From Chloromonas sp. AAM2 (lineage: Eukaryota; Chlorophyta; Chlorophyceae; Chlamydomonadales; Chlamydomonadaceae): DNA of 45,783 nucleotides. The translations under genes and the position numbers were made by a program. Shown in pieces: positions 1 to 11,180 of the stretch; within the stretch, counting starts at the first letter, position 1; each line of letters begins with the position of its first letter. The notes under the pieces were generated by a model. It saw nothing but the letters and a program-made list of their open reading frames with translations, made no database searches and was not told the origin of the DNA. The stretch lies in contig QAXH01005573.1 of the NCBI GenBank assembly GCA_004335635.1, positions 8,125-53,907 on the forward strand, in the 5' to 3' direction.

Positions 1-195
1 CCCAATGAAGCGCTGCGGCTGTCTCAGTCGGGGGGTGGAGGGCTTGGCTACCTCCCCAAGGAGGCGGGTGGCCATCAGAGGAGCAGGCGGCCGAGCCATT
101 CCTGCGGCCTGTGGCCGAGCCATATAAATTCGGGGTCAAATCGCCACTACTGTTCAGCAGAGCATGTATATACAAAGCCCGTCATGGGAGGATGA
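1..195 (+). other. possible 3' end of an upstream coding exon
   Basis: Frame 1 is open from the first base of the window to a TGA at 193-195, giving about 64 residues that are rich in Gly, Ser and His. It could be the last exon of a gene that begins outside the window. The composition is plausible for a low-complexity algal C-terminus, but no domain is recognised and a 64-codon open stretch can occur by chance. An AT-rich word (catataaatt, 119-128) lies inside it and argues that this may simply be non-coding. Confidence 0.15.
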
Positions 196-2516
196 CATTG
201 TGTTATGCCATAGATTGGTGCCACTAGCATGACTTCAGCATCAGGTATTAGCCGTTCAGGCTGCCTTTCAACAGCATATGAAACAAGTTTAGCACGCACA
301 TGCCAATTCATCTTGTCCGTTTTCCAAAACATCATGCTATCAACATGATGGAAGCCTGCCCTAAATCAATAACTAACGACAACCAACATTTGCGCAAAGC
401 TCCTTATCAAACAGCACACACACCACCTGTCATATAGGGATTGGCCATATCCCAGATCCCATGAACCATGTTGTCTCTTTGCCATTACGCAGTGCGCCCG
501 GCAATCTCACACATCTAACAATCAACAGTTCTCACCTATCAATACGGGATGAGTGCAACGCTGCAAGTGTCCACACAACAACGAACTGCGGCTCAGGCAA
601 ACAAGCACTTCAGCATTGGGCCGCACTGGCTGATCAGACATCCGAGCAGACATGCCCTGCCTCGATGATACCAACCTTCCAACCTTACGCACAGAGATAG
701 GCACAGGCAAAAACCATTGTGCGTAATACACCGCCAAACAGGCCACATACCACGTACAAACCACGCAGGGCAATACAACACGGAACTGGGATACCCTGGA
801 GCAGTCGTTGAAGGGTACTGATGTGGATACTTGTGCCACCTGCCATCTCTGCTGCCCGGTCCGGCCCGATCACTTTGATGCCAACAACTCGTCGCAGTGG
901 ACAATCAGCGAGCAAAAGACATCACTTTGGTCTACCAGCTGTCCCAGGCTTGGTGAATAACATTGTGCTCAATGTGCCACTCTTGGCTGTGCAGATTTGA
1001 TAATAACACTTGAAGATAGAGATTAGTCGGTCACTTGCGTTTCATATGGTATTGTAGCGGCAGCGTGGCAAATATTGCTAATTGCCCAGCTGCAAACCAT
1101 ATGTGCCCCTATTCCCAAATTCAAACACCATGTGCCACAGTGAAGTGAGCATCCCACCATCAAACATGTGCTCATGAAGCCACAGACGGCCTTTGTGCAA
1201 CCCCACGTTTCCCACTGCCTTGTCTGAAGCGCCTAGCCCAACTCCTCAAACCCACAGGCATGGCTACACATGGAGCCTGGAAATCCTTTGGCAACACCCA
1301 AGAGTCGCAGCTTTGCACAACAGCTTGAATCATCGCAAACACATGCCATACGTAACTTTTCTGATCTAACACTGGCAGCCCGCAGTTGCTTGCCCATGGC
1401 TGATGGCATCCAACATGAATTACCATGACAGCACGTTAGCTCACAATCGCACAATAACATGAGTTTCCAAGATTTGTTGCACTTGAAGCCTTCAAGATCG
1501 CCAGATGCCCAGTTGGATTCAACAAGGGCAGGCCTCAACTGCTCATTCCCACCAGACGCCAGATTAACAGACGCCAGATCATCCTGTTAATCTGGCCAAA
1601 CCCACAATGCGCTTGAATTGGTCCTCAATCTCCTTGGCATGCCATGGCAAACACACATGGCAGGTATGCCATACGATTGTGGGAGAGGCAGACACCAGCC
1701 CGCACTTGTCTTAAGCGGAAAAGCCGCCTCAAGCTACCGGCCATTGCCTCACCAGTTGTGGTGGGCAGAGTATTATGGCTAACAATTGTTGAGCCACAAT
1801 GCAATGAATGTTGGAAGACTCCCAAGCAAACGAATCACCAGCTCAACGTTCGCTGTCAGTCAAAGCTATCCAAGTGCAGGCTGTGCAAGGCTCGGTGCCG
1901 TGCGCACGTTGCGCTGATTGCTCAGAGGGTATTCTGGAGAGCTCGCTGGCTCCGCCGGTACCAGACAACGCCTGACAGCCACAGGAGCCTTGCAAGCGGT
2001 GCCAAACACGGTCATGTTTGCAAACGCCTTTAGTTGGGTTCCCTAAGCACCCCGGGTCATGTTGCTCCACAAGACCCAATTATGTGGGCTTGGAAGAACA
2101 CTCACTGGTAGATCTGAAATTGAATGCACGACGCCAAAGAGCAGTGAATCGCCAAAGTGGAGCATCAGTGGAGTGTTGAACATGCCCGCTCCACATGACC
2201 GATCCATATGCTGAAGCTAGCATTGCAGAATGACGCTTCCGCGATGCTCCACACACTGAACCTTTGCTTCCGGGAGCAATCCATCCATGAGCTGCACGAG
2301 CTGCGCGTCATGTGGGCTGCCATCATGTCTTGGTCTGCGATTGACCTCCGGTAAGCTTCCAATCGTACGCACAATGATAACGAACTGTGATCATCCTTGC
2401 AGCATGTCGTGCCGCATGCTCAGCAAATATCAACACAATGGCCACTACACAGCTTGCACAATGGCCACCACCCGTAGCTGGTGTTATTGACGGCAGGAGG
2501 TTCCAGCCCCACCAGA
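196..2516. other. intergenic, nothing recognised
   Basis: Both strands were read. The longest open frame (1644-2033, plus) has no recognisable motif, and its codon composition differs from the clear exons in the window. No repeat array or RNA gene was seen. The right end is the 3' flank of the minus-strand kinase gene; no TGTAA signal was found near its stop. Confidence 0.5.
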
Positions 2517-5500
2517 TCATGCACAAACCCCGCTACTGCTGCCACCCCCACCCCCAGCCCCAGCCCCAGCAGCATTACCATTACCACTGGGGCTGCAGCA
2601 TGCAACTATCCACGGGTGCTGCAGCAGCTGGTCAGCAGAGGCACGTGCCTCGGGGTCTCGAACCAGAGCTGCTGACAGAAACGCCTTGGCCCCCACGCTG
2701 AGGCTGGCGGGGTAGGCAATGTCGCGTGACCTGATGGCATCGATGATCTTGGCTGCTGAGGAGGCGGCGAAGGGTGCCTTGCCTGTGAGCAGCTCGTAGC
2801 TCATCACCCCCATGGACCACACGTCAACCTGGGCACACAGCAATCAATCACCACCATTTTAATGCACCATCCCATCCTCTGTGTTGCCCAGCGGCCTGCT
2901 CCCAACTGACGCACGTTTCAATCGCTGTGCAGAGAAACAGCCGTGACAGATGAGAAGCTTCTGCTGCCTGCTTTAGAAACACAACACACACAACACAACG
3001 TACCTTGCAGCCGTAAGTTGGCACGTTGGCTTCGCCCTTGAAGTCAAAGGGGCCTTTCTTCAGCGGGCAGTCCAGTACCTCCGGTGCAAAGTAACCAAAG
3101 GTGCCCAGCCGGGTGTTGGCCTGCTCAAACTTCTGGTCGATGGCCAGGCCAAAGTCGCACAGCTTGACAAGACCCTGAAGGGAACGCAGAACACAGACCC
3201 GCATTGCAGCACCACTGTACAGAGTACGTGGTCAAGCTGCTGACAAACTGACTATTTCATTGCTCTTCTGAACATCCCCAAGCTGAGTTCGCCTGTGAGC
3301 CGTCACTTGCTCTACGGCTAGGTGAGAAGCTGTGGCCTGTGATGAGATTGTGCTAGGCACGAGGGCGTCAGTGGATCATTGGCACCCTGTTGCGCACAGC
3401 CAAGCCCAACTGGCTGCCTTGCCCACCTGTGCATCCAGCAAGACGTTCTCCAGCTTGATGTCTCTGTGCAGCCAGCTGTGGCTGTGCAGGAAGGCCAGGC
3501 TGGACAGCAGCGGCCGGATGATGTGGCGTACCGCCTCCACCTCCGGCAGCTTCCCGCCCCGCGCCACCAGCAACTCATACAGGTTACCGTGCGGGGCCCA
3601 CTCCAGCGCAAGGTACACGTACTTGCTGTCCTTCCAGGCCGCGTACAGGGACAGGATGTGGGGGTGGAGGATGCGGATGTGGAGGCAGATTTCTCGGGCA
3701 AGCTGCAACGCGGGAAATCCCAGGTGAAGCACACATTCGTTGGGTGCACAAAGTTGGGCGGCAATCACGCTGCCTGTGAGGCAGGGTTACAACCCTAAAT
3801 AGCCAGACGGAAGCTGTCACCAAAGCTGAATTCCACTTGTGGTTACGTATGTAGAAAAGCTTGCGTCCTTGCAATTTGCCCTGCCGTGCCACACATTACC
3901 ATGACACAATCTAAACACAGGTTGCTGTGCAAGCGGCGGTTGCGGCTGTTGTGGGGCAGGGCGTCAGGGCGAGGCCACTGAGATAGATAGGCATAGGCAG
4001 CCCCAGATAGGTAGAATGGATGCTGTCACTAGTAATCCCTGCTCATCTAAACCTGGCAACGCTTGCATGCTTACAACTCACCTTCTTTGTATGCCAACAC
4101 GGCCACATTCATGGTGTCCAGCTTACTACTACTTACGACGCATTCAGTAAATTAGTCAGTCCAGAACCGTTTTCTAAGCAGTTTTGTGCACTGGCCTCAC
4201 CTGGAACCTTTCCATTTCGTGCAGCCTGCTGCGTTTGTAGATCTTGAGCGCCACATGTCTGCCGGACCTCTTGTGCTGCGCATGGCAGATGACGCTGAGC
4301 GCCCCTTCATAGAGCTTGCGCTGCAGCACAAAGTCGTCCACGCTCCACTGCTGCGCCGCTATATCCTCTGGGCAGTGGCCGGCCACAGCAATGGTCTTGG
4401 TGGACTCATGCGAGGCGGCCGCAGGCAGGCGGAGTGCAGACGGAGGGGCCGGCACCTCAGCTAGCCTGTAGCGCAGTCAGTGCATCAACAGCTGGCCCAT
4501 GAACGTAGTGCATTGGTGCATCAGGCGCATGCATGGCTCGCAACAGCTCAGCCGCACTGGATTGATGGCAAGACTAGCAACGACTCAGTGAACATACACG
4601 GAGTTAATGTATTGATCCAACAAGTCACATGTGGCAAACGCCTCAAACATGGCCTCGTCAGGCACACTCAAGACAGTCAGACAATCAGCCATAGCCTTGG
4701 CGCAATTTAAGGCATTTCTAGCCTGGTGCACTGCAATCAATGCGCCGCGTACCGTTGGGTTGAGTTGGATATCACTGCGCTGCACGTGCTGGGTACCGCC
4801 ACGCGTTTGGGTATGTCAGGCCCATCCACTTGTGACGTCACTGTCATGCTGGTCACTGCCGATGCCAGGTAATTTTCTAACCCCTCCGAATCAGGCCTGC
4901 TCTGCCACCTGCTGCCTGCGCCGACCCCGTCTTGCTCGCCGGGCGTCCCTGTCCCTCCACCAATACCTGTGGAAGCCTGGTCCCCCGCTACACTGCCGCT
5001 GGCAGCTGCTGCGTTCTGGCATCCTGCACACTTCAGCGAAAACTGTGTCGAGGAAGCTGGTTGGTGCTGCAATTGCGGCTGGGAGGGCTGCGCTTCGCCG
5101 ACTGAACGAAGGGTGGGGCTCGGCGCCGGCTGAACAGCAGCTGCCATTGACAACATGCCTAACGGTGGCTGAGCCAAGGAGTCTCGAGTGACCAGCGGGG
5201 AAATGGCGACACTGGCTGCAGGCCCTGGGGTGCCACTGCTGAGGGAGCCTTCATGCAAGCTGCGGGCATTCTCCGCTGACACCATAGCCTTGGCTAGGCC
5301 TTTTGACTCTACCTCGCCCTCCGTGCTTTTCCCCGCAGGGCTGTCCGCTGGCTGATGCTTGATCTTTGGCAGGGTTGATGAGACGGTGGGAGAGGTGCGG
5401 TGAGCGGTTGTGGTAGTGATGGCAAAGGTGAGGCCCGGGGGAGGTGCAATGCCAACCGGCACGCCATCGCTGTTGGGCTCTGGGGGTGGTGTGGTGGTGG

Positions 5501-6902
5501 TCGTGCCTGGTGCTGCCTCTGGGTCTGCCTGGGCGTCGTTGAGCCAGTTCTTGATGAAGTGCATCTTACGGTGGCCACGGTGTGCCCGTGCAACGCCCTC
5601 ACTCAAGGTGGAATGCGTGCCCAGTGCAGCTACAGCCACGGCACACCAAGTAAGGATGCAGTCAGTGTGGAGTGGCTACAGGGTACTGTTGTGTGGCAAA
5701 CAAATTGATGACGTAAGCGCTGGACAAGGAATGCACGTGGCACAGCACAAGATTGCATGTGGGAAACCCCACGTTTCTGCTCATGAGGGCAAATCACAGG
5801 ACTGGCCCAAACCTACTTGCTTCTTACTAGTACCATCGGGTAAGTGTGTGACATGCTGTTTGGTCGGAAAGTGAAGCGGCACCCATGATATGTTATCGAT
5901 TCAACAATCTGCCAGCTGCCGAACCCAAAACAGTTACTCCCTGTACCTGCTGTGAGCTTAGGCTGCGTCTCAGCATCAGGCTCCATTGTGCGTACTGCTT
6001 TTTTTGCGGATGTTTCCGCTGCCACGGGTTCTGGCCTGCCATCCAGGCTGTGTATTTCAAAGGACGGGTCCACGACTACCTGGGCTTGCTGCTGCAGGCT
6101 GCTGCTGTACGGGGACAGGCCTGAGGCAGGCAGCGCCATGCGAGGCAGCAGTCCGGCTGCTGTTTGTGCTGCGGCATTCCCAAAGAGCAAACTGCCTGTT
6201 TGGCCACCGCTGACAGCTGAAGAAGCCAAGGAGGCGGGCTCCTGTGGAACAAACACAACATGACGTGACATGACATGCTGGTTCACTGAACAGGAATTGC
6301 TCGGCTGGCAGGGAGGATGTTGAGTTGCTACCACAATTGACAGCAGAAAAGATGGGATGAGAGCCTTGATCACGATCAACGTAACAACGGAGGAGCAGCA
6401 GGGGTTTGCATGCTGGTCCACACACGCCCAGGCTGTTCGCGTTTCTGACCGTGCAAGCCACATTCCAGGGATGATGGGTGTACTGATGGACACATGCGCC
6501 TGGTCCCAACCCAATTACGCATGTCTTGGCCCCCCCCCCGCAACAGACAACGGTTAGGTCCATGCGCTCACCGACGGTGCTGCTGATATGAGTGCATCTC
6601 GCACGTCTGTGTAAGGCAGAAGGTCACGAGTGATAGAGTCCACGATGGTGTTCGCGCCAATTGCGGACACGTCTTGCGTGACAGCCACCTCGGTGGTGAC
6701 TTGGCTGTCGCCATCAGGACCGGTAGCCTTCTTGCTCGGGCGTAGTTTTGCCCTAAAAATACGATTGGAACTGCACTGCGCTGGAAACTGCACTGAAATA
6801 CTAAAGCCGGACGGCGCAAAACTCGTTGTGTTACCTGAGCTTCGTCCACCATTCTGGGCTTGGCATCGCGCTTTCCTTTAGGCCATCGCCATCTGGGAGC
6901 AT
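2517..6902 (-). CDS. Aurora-like (CALK-type) serine/threonine protein kinase
   Basis: Eight exons, read right to left: 6902-6835, 6752-6572, 6241-5947, 5629-4786, 4465-4201, 3702-3427, 3174-3004, 2828-2517. All phases join to give 803 residues. Residues 1 to about 500 are Ser/Thr/Pro/Gln-rich with no domain. The kinase domain (about 507-775) has the VALK lysine (537), the alpha-C glutamate in REICLHI (555), HRDIKLEN (Asp 632), DFG (Asp 650), FAPEVLDCPLKKGP (Glu 675) and VDVWSMGV. The APEV-x-CPLK signature followed by an insertion before the DVW motif recalls, from memory, the Aurora-like kinase CALK of Chlamydomonas, which is linked to flagellar length control. The glycine loop (KLYEGALSV) keeps only one glycine, yet all catalytic residues are present, so it is probably active. 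The last four exons are secure. The ATG at 6902 and the donor at 4785 are the least certain points. The protein ends in a Gly/Ala-rich tail. Confidence 0.85.
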
Positions 6903-8942
6903 GCCATACCGACAACACTTTTGTTGTGGCAGCGTTTTGTCAGGGCTGCAGTTCGCACAGTGCAGTCTACTGTCTGAACTGTTCGCGTATCTTTGTAACA
7001 ACAACACCAACCTTGTCTGACAAATGACAAATGCTATTGGTTGGTTGAAGTCCGTTGTCAGGCTTTTCGTTGGCAAATCGGCCCATGCACAAGCAGGGTA
7101 CGAAACCCATCCTATCATCAAGGAATCCCATGAATTGGCACCCATGTATGTATATATGCTGTATATACGCTCAGTTCATCACTGTTGGTGCCCTGCTGCC
7201 TGTAGCTACCCCTGTGGTGTGGGGTCGCCTCCTGGGTTAGCAAGGAATGCAAAGAGGTCTTGGACGCGCTGTCACGCTGTCATGCTTGGATCCAAGCGCG
7301 GATATGGGGAGCTAGCCAGGGTTTTTTTTTTTTTTTGGTATCCGGCATCCACACAGCTAACATGAGCAGGAGGGGTTGTGCAAGCTCCGTCGTCAGACTA
7401 AAAAGGAAAAGGAGTAAGTGGCATATCCTTACAAGGAGGGAGTGCACACCATGTAGCACGTCCAACGCAGATACCTGCAAAATTAAAGGGGAATCTGACC
7501 GTGTCAGCAAGAGGCCCTTGTGGCCATCACCCCACAGAACGCTTTCCGAAAGCATCCCGTTAGCCACAAAAATGGCATGAATTGAAATACTGTCAGGGTC
7601 AAGGTCAGTGTCAGAGCTAGTGAAATGGCAACCCTCACAATGTCAACTGTTGACAGGCACAAACCACTTTTCAAAAGCATTCCGTTAGCCAAGACAGTGT
7701 GACCAGCTGAATTTGTCAAAGGTCGAACTTATAACAATCACAACTTTGGTCATCCCCTCACAGGTTATGAGTCACAACTGGTCTTCAGCTACTACACTTC
7801 CTTCCTGCACAAAGAATCATCTCATACACGTCACATACACCCTGCTTCTCTGGCTGGTGTGGGAGTTCCGACACACGGAGTTCCGATTCTAACAATAATA
7901 TTAGGTCAAATACGTGCGCTTGCAGCTGCAATGTTCAGTTGCAGGTAGCACACCTGTCACCTGGTTGGAAAACACTGCTTAAACTGGCCAGTTACGTGTG
8001 CGTTTTGCAAGGCCCTGAAACGTTTTTATGCCCCTGTGTAGGTACTGTTTGTGATTTTGTGGGTCTGCTGACAGTTGCTCAACTGGTGCATCACTGGAAC
8101 CCATTATTGTACCAGGCAGAGCCAATCTGTTTACGGGCTTGTAAACCAGCCACCCAAACACTGGCAAACCTGGCATTACTGGCGCAGCACGTCGGCAACC
8201 CACGTGCATCCGGTCACACCAGGCACACCCACCGTAAATGACTCTCCACGCGGACATTCCTGCCAAGGGGCCCATGCGACGATTAAGCTCGCCCTGATGT
8301 TCACGCTCTGCAAGCCCACGCTTGATTTTCGCTCTGGGAGCTCATCAGATACGATGATTACACAGCTGTCTGAGCTCCAAATAATCGCATGGGCGCTGCC
8401 ATGGAGGTCGCACATTCCTGAGCCCGCACAACGAAGAGCGTGGCATGTGAGGCGTGAACACCAAGGTGTCTTTTCGTGATACATTCTTGCGTTGAAAACT
8501 TACGAGGGTGGGGTTGAGGGCAGCAGTGGCCGCCAGCGACATGTGCACTTTGCCTACTTGAGTCACGCCTTGGCTGAACTGGCATTACTTACATAGACGG
8601 CATTGCACTCATCATTAGACCCTGCATATTTGGGCAGCCGTTGCAGCGCTAGCAGGTTCGCCTAATCTGAGTTCTGTGACATGACAGCTGGGCCGTTCTG
8701 ATGTGCAAGGCAGAGCTTAACACAGGCAGATGCACTACACTCGAAAAAAAAGTTTGCCGGTTCTGGGACAGTGCCAACGTTGGTGATGGGTGTTGCAGTT
8801 GTAAAGTGTGCTTGTGTATAGTGTGGTTTGTGCGGTTGTTACAGTGTGTTGCATTGCCACTTCTGGGACAGCAAAGCAGGAGATAGGAACTACAGTGGCA
8901 ACAGGCCATCCATGCCAGTGCAGTGAGATGCGTCCCCAGCCA
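6903..8942. other. intergenic, nothing coding recognised
   Basis: This is the 5' flank of the kinase gene, followed by about 2 kb without a convincing exon on either strand. It contains a T homopolymer at about 7321-7336 and an imperfect direct repeat (see 7547-7692). A few ORFs of 60-135 codons are present but have no motifs. Confidence 0.45.
7547..7692. repeat. imperfect direct repeat pair
   Basis: A word of about 20 bp (core aaagcatcccgttagcca) at about 7549-7566 recurs with one change (aaagcattccgttagcca) at about 7674-7691. It lies in non-coding DNA and has no known meaning. Confidence 0.5.
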
Positions 8943-9347
8943 TCACAGTGACAATGTCACCGCCCTAGTGCCCTGCCTGTAGTGTCCGTAGGCAAGCGTG
9001 TGGATCCCATCATCCAACACATACCTCTTGCTGTCAAACGCAGACAGAGCCACCTTGGAAATGCTGATGGTGTTGAGCACATGCCTGGTAGATCGTATAG
9101 AATGCATCTGCACCGACATCCTGCCACTCTGCTCCAGGGAAGCCCTGTAGTCACGCATGGCGATGGAGGACGCCAAGGCAGCACGGGCCACGCCCTTGGC
9201 GCTCATGTGTTCTTCACGATGCTGGTGTTGCTGCTGCTCACCTACACCCTTGTCCACCGTGCATGTGTATGCGTACATCTTGGGTTTCAGCCCAACAAAC
9301 TCGGCGATGGGCTTGGCATGGGTCTCATCCTTGAACTTGCCCGGCAC
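8943..9347 (-). pseudogene. C-terminal fragment of a protein-primed-type family B DNA polymerase (Polinton/adinto-like element)
   Basis: An open frame of about 134 codons carries, in order, GKFKDETHAKPI, EFVGLKPKMYAY, AKGV, a spacer, SIRSTRHVLNT, KVALSAFDSKRYVLDDGI and TLAYGHY. I know this motif series as the extreme C-terminus of the DNA polymerases encoded by Polinton/Maverick-like and related virus-like mobile elements in protists and animals. The frame is closed by a stop immediately upstream (about 9348-9350). No exonuclease or palm motifs follow at higher coordinates, so the catalytic part is missing and this is a relic, not a working polymerase. The natural stop follows the TLAYGHY block. 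The family call rests on remembered motif similarity. Confidence 0.7.
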
Positions 9348-9952
9348 TCAGGCGTTGCTGGGATCATGCATGGGGTGGGTAGGGGCATGTGAGCCCTTTG
9401 AGTGTGTAAGTTGCTGTGGCATTTCTGTTGGCAGGACGTCAGCCGGTTTGAGTTTCTTTGAGTTGACCCACCTTGTAATAAGTGTGCGACTGTGTCTCAT
9501 AGTGAGCCCTAACCCGTTACCACTGTCGTCTACCAACATGTTGCACATCACCAGTCTCACACAACACTAGGCATGACTGGATCACCACACATCATCAACA
9601 TTTCAGCAACACCCCACAGGAATTGTCCCAGAACTGGCAAACTTTTCTTTTATCAAAGCCAATGTAAAGTGGGTTTGATACCACATGGAACGATATCTCC
9701 AGAAGCACAGTTGTGTCCTGCCATGCCCAAATGAGACCATGGGGGTTTCCCTGACGATGGCACATCGCCGCAGTCGTGTTTGACTTCAGCGGGACTGCTC
9801 AGTCAATGACCTAGAAGGATAGTTTTACGTGAGGCAACGCCATGCACGTGATTTCCTTGAGATTTAGATGACATATGCCTGATACAAATCCAACAGCAGC
9901 CCAGAACACGACGCGGCCAGACTCCCCTTGACCCTTGAACACAGGTACAGGC
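9348..9952. other. non-coding flank of the polymerase relic
   Basis: No exon, integrase, capsid or ATPase motif of a Polinton-like element was recognised here on either strand. It may still be decayed element DNA. Right of it lies the hairpin at 9953-10010. Confidence 0.35.
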
Positions 9953-10010
9953 CGGGTTGAGGTCTAGTTGCTAGGGTGCGGGTTAGGAGCAACTAGACCT
10001 CATCAACCCG
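9953..10010. repeat. long inverted repeat (hairpin)
   Basis: The left arm (9953-9972, starting cgggttgaggtctagttgct) pairs with the right arm (9988-10010), which is its reverse complement apart from one 3-nt bulge (TGA). The loop is 15 nt. Such a structure could be a terminal inverted repeat pair of a small element or a structured RNA; neither is established. Confidence 0.8.
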
Positions 10011-10202
10011 TGGTCAACTAGGGACCCCCGGACGCAGGGGCCAGAGCCAGGCGACCAGCACTATGACGCACGCAAGGCTGCGGTCGAGGCTGCCTGGGCC
10101 GCCCTGAAGCCCAGGCTAGGCAATGGCTTTCTTGTCTACGTTTGCTTGGCCGGGCATGTCGCAAATTTGCAGCACCCACTGGGCTTTGTGTGCAGTGCGT
10201 GA
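10011..10202 (+). other. short open frame, unassigned
   Basis: One frame is open for 63 codons up to TGA at 10200-10202 and reads as Ala-, Leu- and Val-rich, with stretches such as KAAVEAAWAALKPR and GFLVYVCLAGHV. The composition looks coding, but there is no start codon, splice partner or recognisable domain. It begins directly beside the hairpin right arm. It could be another decayed piece of mobile DNA or chance. Confidence 0.2.
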
Positions 10203-11180
10203 TTATGGCGTTCACCACCAACCTGAGGAGCCACAAGTGCTTTGTTGACTGGGTATCAGGAAGAGTGGCAGGGTCCAGCCGGTCGTGTGCTGCTCCATGT
10301 TCAAGACCTAGGACCGTTTCGTGGGACAAGCGCTCGAAATGCGGGCAGAAGCGCAATACCCTGCGGTACTTACATAAGAGTGGGACATGTCGCAGGGGCA
10401 CGACTCAGTAGTGGGGGCGCTCCTCTTCCACCCAGAGCACGCCCACACCTACAAACCATTTGCACCCATCTTTGATTAGCCACCATCACACCACCGCCAC
10501 CACCATTGTGGCCACCTCTCAACAAACTAGGGCTGTAACGGCAAGGTTACCTGAAAACGCACGTCTTCTTGAACTGACCGTGTCGACATTCCGAGGCAGG
10601 CGGTTGTCCGCTGGAGATACAAGTATGGCGATTACACCATCGTAAAAGCTGCTTGTCTGCTGTGCCTGCGCCTCTGCACATCGAAAGCCCGCACATCAAC
10701 CTTCGCCATCGTTGACATCACACATCAAATCTTCACCATCGCTAACTGTATGCTGACCTACGTTCAAGCATGGCCGTGCCTCACCTTGGCGAGGGCGCGC
10801 TTGGCGGGCCCTGAACGCTTGAGGGCGTGCTAGCCATGCGGCTGTTCCACCTTGTGTACTCCAGCCGGATGCAGCATTGTTTGTTGAACAGCAGCGTGGC
10901 TGGAAGCGTCCAAGGGATGCTTACCTTCAGGAGTTTTCAGGTAAGACGTAACTTAGGTGGGATGCCCAGGTGGCTGGTCGGGTGCCTTGGGAAGCCCAAA
11001 TTACAGCTACAAATTACAGCTAGCTTGCTATTACCTGGCGCACCGGGCCACTTGGGCCTGCCAGTTGATACGTCAAGAAGCTTACAGTGCACATACGTCT
11101 GCGCCCTTTCAACATGATCAGTAATTCTTTGAGCCATATGCTAGCCATAGTCATCACAACAGTGCACATGCCTACATTGC
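10203..11180. other. upstream flank of the exonuclease gene, possible 5' exon
   Basis: Mostly without recognisable coding. A candidate exon lies at about 10856-10940 and ends at a good donor (TTTTCAG then GTAAGA). One frame of it reads PDAALFVEQQRGWKR and another starts with an ATG at 10835. It could be an extra 5' exon of the exonuclease gene, joined to an acceptor at 11207. That would change the N-terminus but not the domain. Confidence 0.3.

Noticed and set aside
119..128. TATA box (catataaatt)
   Set aside because: No gene start follows on either strand at a suitable distance.
1644..2033. 129-codon plus-strand open frame
   Set aside because: Its Cys/Arg/Trp-rich composition differs from real exons here, and there is no motif, splice partner or homology that I recognise.
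10142..10411. Plus-strand frame starting MLGRACRKF and overlapping minus frame
   Set aside because: Neither has recognisable motifs and the composition (Arg/Cys/Ser-rich) suggests an out-of-frame reading.
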